DNA of 64,000 nucleotides from Gastranaerophilus sp944325835 (GCA_963931575.1 OZ007029.1:930001-994000), one strand, 5' to 3'; positions 49,860 to 60,316 are shown, numbered from the stretch's first letter. Notes: generated by a model from the sequence alone, not told the origin. A program made the numbers and translations.

Positions 49860-52800
49860 ATGTCTAACACAAAATATGCAAAAAGAGTAACTCCAATGGG
49901 TATCCCGCATACCAGATTGGATGATTTACCTGATCTTATTGAAGTGCAAAAAAAATCCTTTGAGTGGTTTTTAAAAGAGGGCTTGAAAGAAGAATTACTT
50001 TCTTTCTCCCCTGTTAAAGACTATACCGGAAGATTAGAATTACACTTCCTGCCGAACTATACTTTCGACAACGCAAAGTATACAATTGAAGAAGCACGCA
50101 TTCATGATGCAACTTATGCCAAACAGCTGCGTGTAATGGTTAGATTAGTCAACCGTGACAGCGGTGAAATAAAAGAACAAGAAGTCTATATCGGTGATAT
50201 CCCGACAATGACTGATAAAGGTACCTTCATTGTTAACGGTGCGGAACGTGTTATCGTTTCCCAAATCGTTCGTTCTCCGGGTGTTTATTTCAAAAGAGAA
50301 ATCTCTCCTGCCGGAAAACGTTTATATAACGCAACAATGATTCCTAACCGCGGAGCTTGGTTAAAAATTGAAACTGATTCCAATGACTTAATCTATGTTA
50401 AAATAGACAAAAACAGAAAAATCCTTGCTACAACATTATTGAAAGCTATGGGTATCACTGTTTCTGAAATGGAATCTTTATTCACCCACTTTGAATTCTT
50501 AAAGAAAACTCTTGATAAAGATACAACTGAAACAACAGATGAAGCTTTAATTGAAGTTTATAAAAAATTAAGACCGGGCGATCCGGCATCTGCTCAAGGC
50601 GGACGCCAAATTCTTGAATCCCGTTTCTTTGATGAAAAGAAATACGATATCGGACGTGTCGGCCGTTATAAATTAAATAAAAAACTAAACTTAAATATAC
50701 CTAAAAATCAGAGAACATTAACCGTACAAGATATCGTTGCGTCAATTGAATACTTAATCAATCTGACTTACGATGAAGGTGTTGTTGATGATATCGACCA
50801 CCTCGGTAACAGAAGAATCCGCTCTGTCGGCGAACTTTTACAAAACCAGTTCAGAGTCGGACTTTCAAGAATTGAAAGAATCGTTAAAGAAAGAATGACC
50901 CTTCAGGATTCTGAAACTCTGACACCGTTAAACCTGCTGAACACAAAACCGTTGATTGCTTCTTTAAAAGAATTCTTCGGAAGTTCACAATTATCACAGT
51001 TCATGGATCAAACCAATCCGCTTGCTGAATTAACTCACAAAAGACGTATTTCAGCATTAGGTCCTGGCGGTTTGATGAGAGAACGTGCAGGTTTTGCGGT
51101 TCGTGACATTCACCCATCCCACTACGGACGTATTTGTCCGGTAGAAACTCCGGAAGGTCCGAACGCCGGTTTGATTGGTTCTCTGGCTACACACGCAAAA
51201 GTTAACGATTACGGCTTCATCGAATCTCCGTTCTTTGTTGTCAAAGACGGCGTTGTTACTGATGAAGTAGTTTATATGACTGCAGACGAGGACGAAAACT
51301 ATCGTTGCGCTCCGTCAGATATTCAGCTGAATCCGGATAACAGTATTAAAGCTGAATATGTACCTGTTCGTTATCGTTCAGAATTTACAATGGGCGAAAG
51401 TAAAAAAGTCGACTACGTCGGGGTTTCTCCAATCCAGATTATCTCCGTTGCGACTTCATTAATCCCGTTCATTGAACACGATGACGCGAACCGTGCTCTA
51501 ATGGGTTCTAACATGCAGCGTCAGGCAGTACCGCTTCTTATCACTCAAAGACCGGTTGTTGGTACAGGGCTCGAAGCACGTGCCGCTAAAGACTCCGGTA
51601 TGGTTGTTGTTTCAGAATGCGACGGTACGGTAACAAGAGTTGTCGGTGAAGAAATTATCGTAACAGACCTTCAAGGAACTCCTCACGTTCACCAATTAAT
51701 GAAATATGTAAGAAGCAACCAGGATACCTGCATTAACCAGCGTCCAATTGTTCACGAAGGCGACAAGGTTAAAGCCGGTGATGTAATCGCTGACGGTGCT
51801 TCTACTTCACAGGGTGAACTCTCATTAGGTAAAAACGTACTCGTTGCGTATATGCCTTGGGAAGGTTACAACTATGAAGACGCGATTTTGATTTCAGAAA
51901 GATGCGTTCACGATGATATATTCACATCAGTCCACATTGAAAAATTAGAAATTGATGCAAGACAAACAAAACTCGGACCGGAAGAAATTACCCGTGAAAT
52001 TCCGAACGTTTCGGAAGACGCATTAAGACACCTTGATGAACGCGGTATTGTTCGTATCGGGGCAAGAGTTTTTGCAGATGATATTCTGGTAGGTAAAGTT
52101 ACACCGAAAGGTGAATCAGAACATCCGCCGGAAGAAAAATTGTTAAGAGCAATCTTTGCTGAAAAAGCAAGAGATGTTAAAGATAATTCATTAAGAGTTC
52201 CGCACGGCGAAGGCGGAAGGGTTCTTGATGTTAAGGTATTTGACAGAGAAAAAGGCGATGAACTGCCTCCTGGTGCAAATACAGTAATCAGAGTTTATAT
52301 CGCACAAAAACGTAAAGTTTCTGTAGGTGATAAACTCTCCGGACGTCACGGTAATAAAGGTATTGTATCAAGAATATTACCAAAAGAAGATATGCCGTTC
52401 TTACCGGACGGAACGCCTGTCGATATCGTATTGAACCCTCTGGGTGTACCTTCCCGTATGAACGTTGGTCAAACTTACGAGTTGTTGTTAGGTTTGGCAG
52501 CATACCTGACAGGAAACTATTATGAAGCACCTTCATTTGATGAAAGATACGGCGATAACCAGTCTGAAATCGTAACCCGCGAGGAATTGCTTAAAGGTAT
52601 CAAAGAATCAGGCTGCGATTGGGTACTTCCTTCCGGTAAAGTTAAACTTATAGACGGAAGAACCGGTGAACCGTTTGATGAACCGGTTGCAGTCGGTCTT
52701 TCATACATCTTGAAACTTGTCCACCTTGTTGACGATAAAATTCACGCTCGTTCAACAGGTCCTTACTCACTTGTTACACAACAACCTTTAGGCGGTAAGG

Positions 52801-53177
52801 CACAATTTGGCGGACAAAGATTCGGGGAAATGGAAGTTTGGGCATTGGAAGCTTACGGTGCTGCTTACACGCTTCAAGAAATGTTAACTATTAAATCAGA
52901 TGATGTTAACGGCAGAAACAGAGCGTACGAAGCAATCGTTAAAGGCGATAACATTCCAAGACCGGGTATTCCTGAATCCTTCAAGGTACTGGTAAGAGAA
53001 TTACAAAGTATCGGTTTAGACATAACCGTTGCCAAAAAAGATGGCGTTGAAGTTGACTTGATGACAGATATGGACGATTTAAGAAAAGCTGCTCCGCGCA
53101 GAACTCTTTCTGACATTGATTCAGAACTTCTGAATATCAACTTCTTTGAAACACCGTCTTCATTAGGTGATTTATAG
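49860..53177 (+). CDS. rpoB: RNA polymerase beta subunit
   Basis: 1105 residues, the length of cyanobacterial beta. GIPHTRLDDLPDLIEVQKKSFEWFL at the start, FTVNGAERVIVSQIVRSPGVYF-type motif near 120 (here FIVNGAERV), the rifampicin region with LSQFMDQTNPLAELTHKRR near 390, VRDIHPSHYGRICPVETPEGPN and GDKLSGRHGNKG near 825. GAGGTG lies 5 nt before ATG 49860; an in-frame TTG one codon earlier is not favoured. It heads rpoB-rpoC1-rpoC2. Confidence 0.97.
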   Translation: MSNTKYAKRVTPMGIPHTRLDDLPDLIEVQKKSFEWFLKEGLKEELLSFSPVKDYTGRLELHFLPNYTFDNAKYTIEEARIHDATYAKQLRVMVRLVNRDSGEIKEQEVYIGDIPTMTDKGTFIVNGAERVIVSQIVRSPGVYFKREISPAGKRLYNATMIPNRGAWLKIETDSNDLIYVKIDKNRKILATTLLKAMGITVSEMESLFTHFEFLKKTLDKDTTETTDEALIEVYKKLRPGDPASAQGGRQILESRFFDEKKYDIGRVGRYKLNKKLNLNIPKNQRTLTVQDIVASIEYLINLTYDEGVVDDIDHLGNRRIRSVGELLQNQFRVGLSRIERIVKERMTLQDSETLTPLNLLNTKPLIASLKEFFGSSQLSQFMDQTNPLAELTHKRRISALGPGGLMRERAGFAVRDIHPSHYGRICPVETPEGPNAGLIGSLATHAKVNDYGFIESPFFVVKDGVVTDEVVYMTADEDENYRCAPSDIQLNPDNSIKAEYVPVRYRSEFTMGESKKVDYVGVSPIQIISVATSLIPFIEHDDANRALMGSNMQRQAVPLLITQRPVVGTGLEARAAKDSGMVVVSECDGTVTRVVGEEIIVTDLQGTPHVHQLMKYVRSNQDTCINQRPIVHEGDKVKAGDVIADGASTSQGELSLGKNVLVAYMPWEGYNYEDAILISERCVHDDIFTSVHIEKLEIDARQTKLGPEEITREIPNVSEDALRHLDERGIVRIGARVFADDILVGKVTPKGESEHPPEEKLLRAIFAEKARDVKDNSLRVPHGEGGRVLDVKVFDREKGDELPPGANTVIRVYIAQKRKVSVGDKLSGRHGNKGIVSRILPKEDMPFLPDGTPVDIVLNPLGVPSRMNVGQTYELLLGLAAYLTGNYYEAPSFDERYGDNQSEIVTREELLKGIKESGCDWVLPSGKVKLIDGRTGEPFDEPVAVGLSYILKLVHLVDDKIHARSTGPYSLVTQQPLGGKAQFGGQRFGEMEVWALEAYGAAYTLQEMLTIKSDDVNGRNRAYEAIVKGDNIPRPGIPESFKVLVRELQSIGLDITVAKKDGVEVDLMTDMDDLRKAAPRRTLSDIDSELLNINFFETPSSLGDL

Positions 53178-53247
53178 GGAATTATAAAGGGGGCGCTTGC
53201 CCCCCTGAATTCCTGCATCTTCACAAACTTAAAAGGAGAAAATAAAA

Positions 53248-54957
53248 TTGACTACTAGTATTGATTATTTTGACTATATACGAATAAGTATTGCATCTCC
53301 GGAAAGAATACTTAAATGGTCGTACGGTGAAGTCACAAAACCGGAAACTATTAACTACCGTACGTTGAAACCGGAAAGAGACGGTTTGTTCTGCGAAAGA
53401 ATTTTCGGGCCAACAAAGGACTGGGAATGCTATTGCGGTAAATACAAACGTGTTAGACATAAAGGTATTATCTGCGAACGCTGCGGCGTTGAAGTTACAG
53501 ATTCAAAAGTAAGACGTCAGAGAATGGGTCACATTAAACTTGCTGCCCCTGTTTCTCACATCTGGTTCTTAAAAGGTATTCCGTCATACCTTGGTTTACT
53601 TTTAGACATGACTCTTAAAGATCTTGAACAGGTAATCTACTTCAACAGCTACGTTGTATTAGACGGTGCAGAAAGCCCTTATAGAAGATTACAATTAATT
53701 ACTGAAGAAGAATATGATGATTATATTTCAGAAAATGAAGAAACCGAATTAAAAGTAGGTATCGGTGCTGAAGCAATCAAACAGCTTCTCAGCGAATTAG
53801 ATATAAAAACTCTGGCAGAAGAAATCCGCTCAGAACTCGAAATGGGCGTAACTTCTGTTCAAAAGAAAAGTAAATTAATTAAGAGATTAAGATTACTGGA
53901 TTCATTAATCAATTCAGAAACTGATCCAACCTGGATGGTAATGGATGTACTTCCTGTAACACCGCCGGATTTGCGTCCTATGGTACAATTGGACGGCGGA
54001 CGTTTTGCGACATCTGACCTGAACGACTTATACAGACGTGTAATCAACAGAAACAACCGTTTACAAAGACTTTTGGAAATGGGTGCGCCTGAAATCATTG
54101 TCAGAAACGAAAAACGTATGCTGCAAGAAGCAGTTGATGCCCTGATTGATAACGGACGCCGCGGAAGAACCGTTGTAGGTCCGAATAACAGAGCATTGAA
54201 GTCACTTTCTAACATTATTGAAGGTAAACAAGGTCGTTTCCGTCAAAACCTGTTAGGTAAACGTGTTGACTACTCCGGCCGTTCTGTTATCGTTGTAGGC
54301 CCGCAACTGAAACTTAATCAGTGCGGTCTGCCGAAAGAAATGGCAATTGAGCTATTCAAGCCTTTCGTTGTAAATAAATTGATAGAAAGAGGACATGTAC
54401 AAAATATCAAATCTGCGAAGAAAAAAATCGAAAGATCAGACGCGGATGTATGGGATATTTTGGAAGAGGTAATTGACGGACACCCGGTAATGCTGAACCG
54501 TGCTCCGACCCTCCACAGATTAGGTATTCAGGCATTTGAACCTAAACTTGTAGAAGGCCGTGCAATTCAGCTTCACCCGCTTGTTTGTACAGCGTTCAAC
54601 GCCGACTTCGACGGTGACCAGATGGCTGTCCACGTTCCGCTCTCTATTGAAGCTCAAACAGAAGCAAGAATGTTAATGTTAGCAACTAACAACATCCTCG
54701 CTCCTGCAAACGGTAAACCTATCATCACTCCAACTCAGGATATGGTCTTGGGTATGTATTACTTAACAATCCTCAAAAATCCTGATATGGAACCAAAAGG
54801 TTACTTCTACAGCTTCCAGGATGCAATTTCTGCACTTGAAGTCGGAGTAATTGAGCTTCACGACAAAATCGTTGTAAGAGATGAACACGGTGAAAGAATT
54901 GAAACTACAGCAGGAAGAATTATCTTCAATGAGGCTGTAAAAAATGCACTTGCCTAA
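53248..54957 (+). CDS. rpoC1: RNA polymerase gamma subunit (N-terminal part of beta-prime)
   Basis: 569 residues, the N-terminal half of beta-prime as a separate protein, the cyanobacterial arrangement. The zinc site is CYCGKYKRVRHKGIICERCGVE near 66; the catalytic NADFDGDQMAVHVP is near 452. GNINERT-like pilin text is not present. It starts with TTG, preceded by AAAAGGAG. It stops after GRIIFNEAVKNALA, within the region where cyanobacterial gamma ends; 44 nt then separate it from rpoC2. Confidence 0.96.
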   Translation: MTTSIDYFDYIRISIASPERILKWSYGEVTKPETINYRTLKPERDGLFCERIFGPTKDWECYCGKYKRVRHKGIICERCGVEVTDSKVRRQRMGHIKLAAPVSHIWFLKGIPSYLGLLLDMTLKDLEQVIYFNSYVVLDGAESPYRRLQLITEEEYDDYISENEETELKVGIGAEAIKQLLSELDIKTLAEEIRSELEMGVTSVQKKSKLIKRLRLLDSLINSETDPTWMVMDVLPVTPPDLRPMVQLDGGRFATSDLNDLYRRVINRNNRLQRLLEMGAPEIIVRNEKRMLQEAVDALIDNGRRGRTVVGPNNRALKSLSNIIEGKQGRFRQNLLGKRVDYSGRSVIVVGPQLKLNQCGLPKEMAIELFKPFVVNKLIERGHVQNIKSAKKKIERSDADVWDILEEVIDGHPVMLNRAPTLHRLGIQAFEPKLVEGRAIQLHPLVCTAFNADFDGDQMAVHVPLSIEAQTEARMLMLATNNILAPANGKPIITPTQDMVLGMYYLTILKNPDMEPKGYFYSFQDAISALEVGVIELHDKIVVRDEHGERIETTAGRIIFNEAVKNALA

Positions 54958-55001
54958 CGGCCAGTTTGTACACAAGTTACAATCAAAAAGGAAAAGTATA
55001 A

Positions 55002-58000
55002 ATGGAAACAACATACACTAATACAAAAAAATCTATTGAATTCATCAACAAACAGATGGATAAAAAAGGTTTGAATAAATTGTTGGCTCAAATCTATTTG
55101 GAATTCGGCGGTGCCAAAACTGCGGAACTTGCAAACAGCTTGAAAAATTTGGGCTACAAATATGCAACAAAATCCGGTGTAACAATTTCAATTAACGACC
55201 TGTCAGTTCCTGCTGTAAAAAAAGAACTTTTGCAAGAAGCGGAAGCTGAAATTGAAAAATCAACAAACCGTTATTTGAAAGGTGAAATTACCGAGGTAGA
55301 AAGATATACAAAAGTTATTGACACCTGGTCTGAAACAACTTCAAAATTAACAGAACAGGTAGTTGAAAACTTCGACAGATTAAATCCGGTATATATGATG
55401 GCATTCTCCGGTGCAAGAGGTAACTTATCACAGGTATCACAATTGGTTGGTATGCGTGGTTTGATGGCTGACGCACAGGGGCAAATCATCGACTTGCCTA
55501 TTAAATCAAACTTTAAAGAAGGCTTGTCAGTCACAGAATACATTATTTCATCATACGGTGCACGTAAAGGTCTGGTAGATACAGCGTTGAAAACAGCTGA
55601 CTCAGGTTACTTAACAAGACGTCTGGTTGACGTTGCACAGGACGTTATTATCCGCGCAGATGACTGCCATACAACAAAAGCTATCAACATGAAAGCTATT
55701 ATGGACGGTGATCAGGTTATTGTTCCGCTTATCGACAGATTGCTGGGCAGAACCATTGCAGAAGATATTAAAGACGCCGAAGGCAACGTAATTGTTCCTA
55801 GCGGCACAACAATGAACCGTGATGATATCAGAAAAGTTGAAAAAGCAAAAATCAACTTAACAGAATTAAGAGTACGTTCAGGCTTAACCTGCGGACTTGA
55901 ATACGGCATTTGCCAAAAATGCTACGGCTGGGCAATGACTACGCAAAAATTAGTTGATATCGGTGAAGCAATCGGTATTATCGCAGCACAGTCAATCGGT
56001 GAACCAGGTACACAGCTTACAATGAGAACCTTCCACACCGGTGGTGTATTCAAAGGTTCAGGTGCGATGAAATCAGTTGAAGCAAACCTTGCCGGCGAAG
56101 TTATCTCTAACGTTAAAACAAGAGAATTAAGAACCCGTCACGGGGATATCGTTCAGGTTTCCAACTACGAAGCCGACATTGAAGTTAAAGGCGAAAAACG
56201 CTCTGAAAAATATCACATCCCTGCCGGTTCAAAAATCTTCTTCAAAAACGGAATGAAGGTTGAAAAAGGCTTTAAACTCGCAGAATACGAACCTATTTCA
56301 TCAGGTGACGGTTCCCGTTTAACCGAAAAAGCAACAAAAGATATCACAACCGATCTGAGCGGTGAAGTTATCTTTGAAGATTTTGTTGCAGATGAAAGAA
56401 AAGACAGACAGGGTAACATCTCCAGAACTACCAATAAACAAGGCATTATCTGGGTTTTAGGCGGCGATGTTTATAACCTTCCGGGCGGTTCTAAAGTCCT
56501 TGTTAAAGACGGTCAGAAAATTAAAGCCGGCGAAAAACTCGCTGAAACTTTAACAATCTCCGAACACAGCGGGGAAGTAAGATTCGGTGAAGATTTGGTT
56601 ATCGAAAAAGTTGACTTTGAAGGAAAGAAAATCAATAAGATTGTACAGGGTAAAGAAATTACAATCGTTATTGCGTCAATCGCTCCTGGCAACGCAACAT
56701 TTGAACAAACCAAGAAAGAACAAATCTGGACAGTTCCTTCAACCGGTGAAAGATATATCGTTAAAGCACCTGTTGATACAACAGTTGAAAACGGTATGAT
56801 TATTGCCGAATTAATTGATGAAGACTGTGTTGTTTCATCATCAGGCGAAATCAGATACGTTGATGTTGAAGTTGATGAAAACCAAATTATCACAAAACCT
56901 GGTAAAGTAATCTTCATTCCGGAAGAAATTCACCAGATTAACAAAGATTCATCTCTTAAAATGGTTGAAAACGGAACTCAGGTTACAGCAGGTACCGAAA
57001 TTGTTAAAGATATCTACTGCCACTTAGACGGTATCGTTGAATTTAAAGAATACAACGATGTAATCCACGAAATTACAATCCGTCCGGGTTCAATTCATAC
57101 ACTCTCAAGCGTTTCTGAATTGAAAGTAGACGAAGGCGAAGTCGTTAAAAAAGGTACAGTTATCGCTGACGGTATCAAAGCAAAAGAAACTTCTATCGTT
57201 ACGATTATGGACTCAAGCCTTGACGATCTTGATATTGACGATCTGGATGAAGAAATTGACACAACTTTATCTCTGGATGAAGATTCAATCTCTAACCAGC
57301 CAATCCAAATCCTTGTAAGACCTGTTCAGGTGTTAGACGTTAAACAAAGAGATGTTTCTATCAAATTTGATACAACTGACGACTTAATCGACATCGTAAA
57401 CGTAACACAATTACAATACAAAGACGGTGCAAGAGTAAGAAACCTCGACGGTTCAACAATTACAAGAACAAGTCTGGTTCTTCAAATGCAAGGCTACTTA
57501 TCACACCTTAAAGGTATGGTTGAAGTTGACGATCAAAATAATTTGAGAATCGTTGTACTTGAAAACTTAATCGTCCGCCGTGAATTTGACAGCAGTTCTA
57601 AATTGATGACATCAATGCAAACAGAACTTCTTGTTAAAGACGGTCAGGTAATTGATGCAAAAACTCCGGTTGCAAAGACTCAGGTTCTTGCAATTGAAGA
57701 CGGTGTTGCATCAATGAAAAATACCACAGAAGATGCAAGAAGACTCCTGCTTACAAGCGACACTTATGAAACAAAAATTCCTGTAAAAGGAAAAGCTGTT
57801 GTTTCTAAAGGCGACTTTGTAAGAATGGATAATGTAATTGCAGAAAGCGGCGAAAAAACTGAAGTTTCAGGTCAGGTAATTGCCGTAAACAAAGGCGAAA
57901 TTACAATCAGAACAGGCCGTCCTTACTTAATCAGCCCTGGTACAATGTTACAGGTTGAAAGCGGCGCTCTTGTTCTTCGCGGTGATAACATTGCAACACT

Positions 58001-58877
58001 GGTATTTGAAAGACAAAAAACAGGTGACATCGTTCAAGGTCTTCCGCGTGTAGAAGAACTTCTTGAAGGTCGTAAACCTAAAGATTGCGCAATTCTGGCA
58101 GAAGAAGAAGGTATTGCCGAAATCGTTACGGATGAAGACTTGCCAAGACTCTACATCGTAAACGAAAACGGCAGAACCGAAATCAAATACGCTGTTGATT
58201 CAAATATCATTGTGAACAACAAACAAAAAATCAGCAAAGGTCAGCCGTTAACAAGCGGTCCTTTGAACCCGCAGGACGTAATCAGACTTTGCGGACCGGA
58301 AGCGGCTCAACAATACCTTGTAGACGAAGTACAACGTGTATACCGTTCTCAAGGTGTAGAAATCGCTGATAAACACATTGAAATCATCGTAAGACAGATG
58401 ACTAAAAAAGTAAAAGTTATTGAAAGCGGTGATACAACGTTGTTACCTGGCGATTATGTTGAACTTCAAACATTTGAAAAAGCGAATGAAGAAGTAATCG
58501 CAGCCGGTAAAAATCCAGCAACCTGCGAATACCAACTGTTGGGTATCACAAAAGCATCATTGAAAACCGACAGCTTTATCTCATCAGCTTCCTTCCAGGA
58601 AACAACCAAAATCTTAACAGAAGCGGCTGTAGAAGGTAAGAAAGATATGTTAAGGGGTTTGAAAGAAAACGTTATTATCGGTAGATTAATCCCTGCCGGA
58701 ACGGGCTTCCACCACCTGACAAATTCTGATGAAGAAAAAGAACGTGAAGAACGTAAACGCGCAGTTGCACAACGCAATCAGGCAAGAAAACCTTCAGCAA
58801 TTCTGGAAGAAATCGAAGGCATGTTCGGAACTCCGGATTTTGCAATGGATGAACACGAAGAAGACGATATGGAATAA
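55002..58877 (+). CDS. rpoC2: RNA polymerase beta-prime subunit (C-terminal part)
   Basis: 1291 residues. It continues the beta-prime sequence: FINKQMDKKGLNKLLAQIY, FSGARGNLSQVSQLVGMRGLMAD near 131 (bridge helix and trigger loop region), the second zinc site with CGLEYGICQKCYG near 300, IGIIAAQSIGEPGTQLTMRTFHTGG near 325, and GLPRVEELLEGRKP near 1015. Between 370 and 1000 there is a long beta-rich insert of repeated small domains (VLVKDGQKIKAGEKL and similar), as in the cyanobacterial SI3 insertion in the trigger loop. GGAAAAG precedes the ATG. Confidence 0.96.
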   Translation: METTYTNTKKSIEFINKQMDKKGLNKLLAQIYLEFGGAKTAELANSLKNLGYKYATKSGVTISINDLSVPAVKKELLQEAEAEIEKSTNRYLKGEITEVERYTKVIDTWSETTSKLTEQVVENFDRLNPVYMMAFSGARGNLSQVSQLVGMRGLMADAQGQIIDLPIKSNFKEGLSVTEYIISSYGARKGLVDTALKTADSGYLTRRLVDVAQDVIIRADDCHTTKAINMKAIMDGDQVIVPLIDRLLGRTIAEDIKDAEGNVIVPSGTTMNRDDIRKVEKAKINLTELRVRSGLTCGLEYGICQKCYGWAMTTQKLVDIGEAIGIIAAQSIGEPGTQLTMRTFHTGGVFKGSGAMKSVEANLAGEVISNVKTRELRTRHGDIVQVSNYEADIEVKGEKRSEKYHIPAGSKIFFKNGMKVEKGFKLAEYEPISSGDGSRLTEKATKDITTDLSGEVIFEDFVADERKDRQGNISRTTNKQGIIWVLGGDVYNLPGGSKVLVKDGQKIKAGEKLAETLTISEHSGEVRFGEDLVIEKVDFEGKKINKIVQGKEITIVIASIAPGNATFEQTKKEQIWTVPSTGERYIVKAPVDTTVENGMIIAELIDEDCVVSSSGEIRYVDVEVDENQIITKPGKVIFIPEEIHQINKDSSLKMVENGTQVTAGTEIVKDIYCHLDGIVEFKEYNDVIHEITIRPGSIHTLSSVSELKVDEGEVVKKGTVIADGIKAKETSIVTIMDSSLDDLDIDDLDEEIDTTLSLDEDSISNQPIQILVRPVQVLDVKQRDVSIKFDTTDDLIDIVNVTQLQYKDGARVRNLDGSTITRTSLVLQMQGYLSHLKGMVEVDDQNNLRIVVLENLIVRREFDSSSKLMTSMQTELLVKDGQVIDAKTPVAKTQVLAIEDGVASMKNTTEDARRLLLTSDTYETKIPVKGKAVVSKGDFVRMDNVIAESGEKTEVSGQVIAVNKGEITIRTGRPYLISPGTMLQVESGALVLRGDNIATLVFERQKTGDIVQGLPRVEELLEGRKPKDCAILAEEEGIAEIVTDEDLPRLYIVNENGRTEIKYAVDSNIIVNNKQKISKGQPLTSGPLNPQDVIRLCGPEAAQQYLVDEVQRVYRSQGVEIADKHIEIIVRQMTKKVKVIESGDTTLLPGDYVELQTFEKANEEVIAAGKNPATCEYQLLGITKASLKTDSFISSASFQETTKILTEAAVEGKKDMLRGLKENVIIGRLIPAGTGFHHLTNSDEEKEREERKRAVAQRNQARKPSAILEEIEGMFGTPDFAMDEHEEDDME

Positions 58878-58948
58878 CCCCGGTATCAACGGGGTTCTAC
58901 AACCGGCTTCCGCTATATCAATAGCAAATGTTAATTAGCACACAAAAG

Positions 58949-58982
58949 AATCGCCTTAGAGTTTACCCTTTAAGGCGATTTC
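58949..58982 (+). terminator. Terminator after rpoC2
   Basis: AATCGCCTTA/TAAGGCGATT stem; an AACCCCG/CGGGGTT hairpin lies just after the stop at 58876-58897. Confidence 0.65.
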
Positions 58983-58989
58983 TATCTAA

Positions 58990-59020
58990 TAGCCCCTATT
59001 ACAAGGGGCTTTTCTTTTTT
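58990..59020. terminator. Strong terminator between rpoC2 and prepilin locus E
   Basis: AGCCCCT/AGGGGCT around ATTACA, followed on the plus strand by TTTCTTTTTT. It ends the rpoBC operon. Confidence 0.8.
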
Positions 59021-59022
59021 AT

Positions 59023-60081
59023 TTAACGCTTAATACACCAAATTTGAGCAATTTGTGTTCTTTCATGGTTCAACGTTGAATAACCTATATTCAAAGAAAA
59101 CAAATATGCCGTAGTTCTTCCATTATAGAATTCTAAACTTGAAGACCAATAATAACCGGCAATAGAACCTAATAAAAGTCTATTATAAAACATTGCAGAC
59201 AACTCATATTGATTTGGCATTCTTATATCCGAATCAATTGCCGAACAAACTTTACCTCCATCCGGCTGTTGAGAACCTTTAATATGATTTTTGGTGACAG
59301 GCATAGGAGCGACGACAATAGAATCAGAAGGATGAAGTGCCGTAATAAATCCTATATCTTTACCAACTGTATTTGGCCCCTTTGTTCCGTTCAAATCATA
59401 GATAAAATTAGCGCAAACCCTATTCTGCGCATAGTACCATGCTGAACCCGAGCCGTCAGATCCCGGAGCCTTACAATTCGGATTATAATAAACTAAAATA
59501 CTTTCACCATTTGCTGTTTCAAATGCCGCAGCCTTTGTATTTTTGTTACTTACGGTATAGGTATGCCCATTTCCTTCGCTTATCGTACCGTCTATTGCAG
59601 AATTAAACTCTACCAGCTTGCCCGGGAAAGAAGCAACTGTTTTATTATCCAGGTCAACAAATTTACTTGTAATCCCGCAATCGGCTAAATGATCCGCATC
59701 GCAAATATTATTAATTTTCAAGACTGTTGAAAGCCCGGCGGTAATAAATGTTTCAGTGACATTATCCTCGGTTATACTTCCGCTCTCATCTTCCGTAATA
59801 GTTCCGTAACCATTTAACGCTGGCAGCAGGGCGATTGCTTGACTAAAACGTGCATAAAGAGCTTTTCTCTGTGTGTTCCACGTGCGTTCATTTATGTTGC
59901 CCGTAAGGCTCGGCAACGTTATCGCCGCAACCACGCCGATTATTGTGAGGGAAAGTAAGATTTCCGCCATTGTGAAACCAGCCGGCTTTTCGCCCTTCGC
60001 GTCAAACGCCAACGCTCGCGCTTGCGGCCAAAAGCGCGGTTTTGTCCGTCGCGCGCTCGTCTGTGAGTAGTTTTCATCCAA
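59023..60081 (-). CDS. Prepilin-like protein, locus E (phase-variable candidate)
   Basis: 352 residues from an internal TTG with no Shine-Dalgarno. GFTMAEILLSLTIIGVVAA with F at 36; the Gly before F is the classic cleavage context, seen only in this copy. Body motifs: CDADHLADCGI, KAAAFETANGESILVYYNPNC, NGTKGPNTVGKDIGF, IRMPNQYELSAMFYN, YYWSSSL and final WCIKR (DUF1566-like). The likely start is ATG 60167 (GGAAGGG upstream); with 14 G its frame ends in TAG after about 24 codons, with 12 or 15 it enters the pilin. Confidence 0.8.
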   Translation of the reverse strand: MDENYSQTSARRTKPRFWPQARALAFDAKGEKPAGFTMAEILLSLTIIGVVAAITLPSLTGNINERTWNTQRKALYARFSQAIALLPALNGYGTITEDESGSITEDNVTETFITAGLSTVLKINNICDADHLADCGITSKFVDLDNKTVASFPGKLVEFNSAIDGTISEGNGHTYTVSNKNTKAAAFETANGESILVYYNPNCKAPGSDGSGSAWYYAQNRVCANFIYDLNGTKGPNTVGKDIGFITALHPSDSIVVAPMPVTKNHIKGSQQPDGGKVCSAIDSDIRMPNQYELSAMFYNRLLLGSIAGYYWSSSLEFYNGRTTAYLFSLNIGYSTLNHERTQIAQIWCIKR

Positions 60082-60120
60082 TTGACATCCGAAAACTACT
60101 CTCTGGCTCTGCTCAGGGCT

Positions 60121-60134
60121 CCCCCCCCCCCCCC
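60121..60134 (-). repeat. Poly-G tract (14) of locus E
   Basis: Fourteen G between the leader MKEIKNVSILT and the linker SPEQSQRVVFGC. In frame only when a multiple of 3. Confidence 0.9.
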
Positions 60135-60192
60135 TGTCAAGATTGATACATTCTTAATTTCTTTCATTCATTTACCCTTCCTTTCTGAATAT

Positions 60193-60221
60193 AGTTTAAA
60201 CCATGTTTTAACGTTAGTCAA
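60193..60221 (-). promoter_or_regulatory. Promoter of prepilin locus E
   Basis: TTGACT, 17 bp, TAAACT. A second minus-strand promoter copy (TTGACT, 17 bp, CATAAC) is at 60268-60296, and a TTGACC lies between them, so the region looks duplicated. Confidence 0.65.
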
Positions 60222-60304
60222 GAGCAATGCACGGTCCAAATGGCGAAACCGCAGGTCAAGACCAGCGGTTATGTAACATGTTTTGGATTTAGTCAAGACT
60301 GTAT

Positions 60305-60310
60305 TATAAT
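60305..60310 (+). promoter_or_regulatory. Leaderless -10 of the DUF3326 gene
   Basis: TATAAT, 6 nt, ATG 60317, with TTGGAT 16 nt upstream. It overlaps the duplicated minus-strand prepilin promoter at 60268-60296. Confidence 0.6.
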
Positions 60311-60316
60311 TAAGTC

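Noticed and set aside
22445..60081. Diversity-generating retroelement acting on the DUF1566-like heads
   Set aside because: The C-type-lectin-like ends invite the idea, but no reverse transcriptase, template repeat or adenine-biased variable region is seen in the window.
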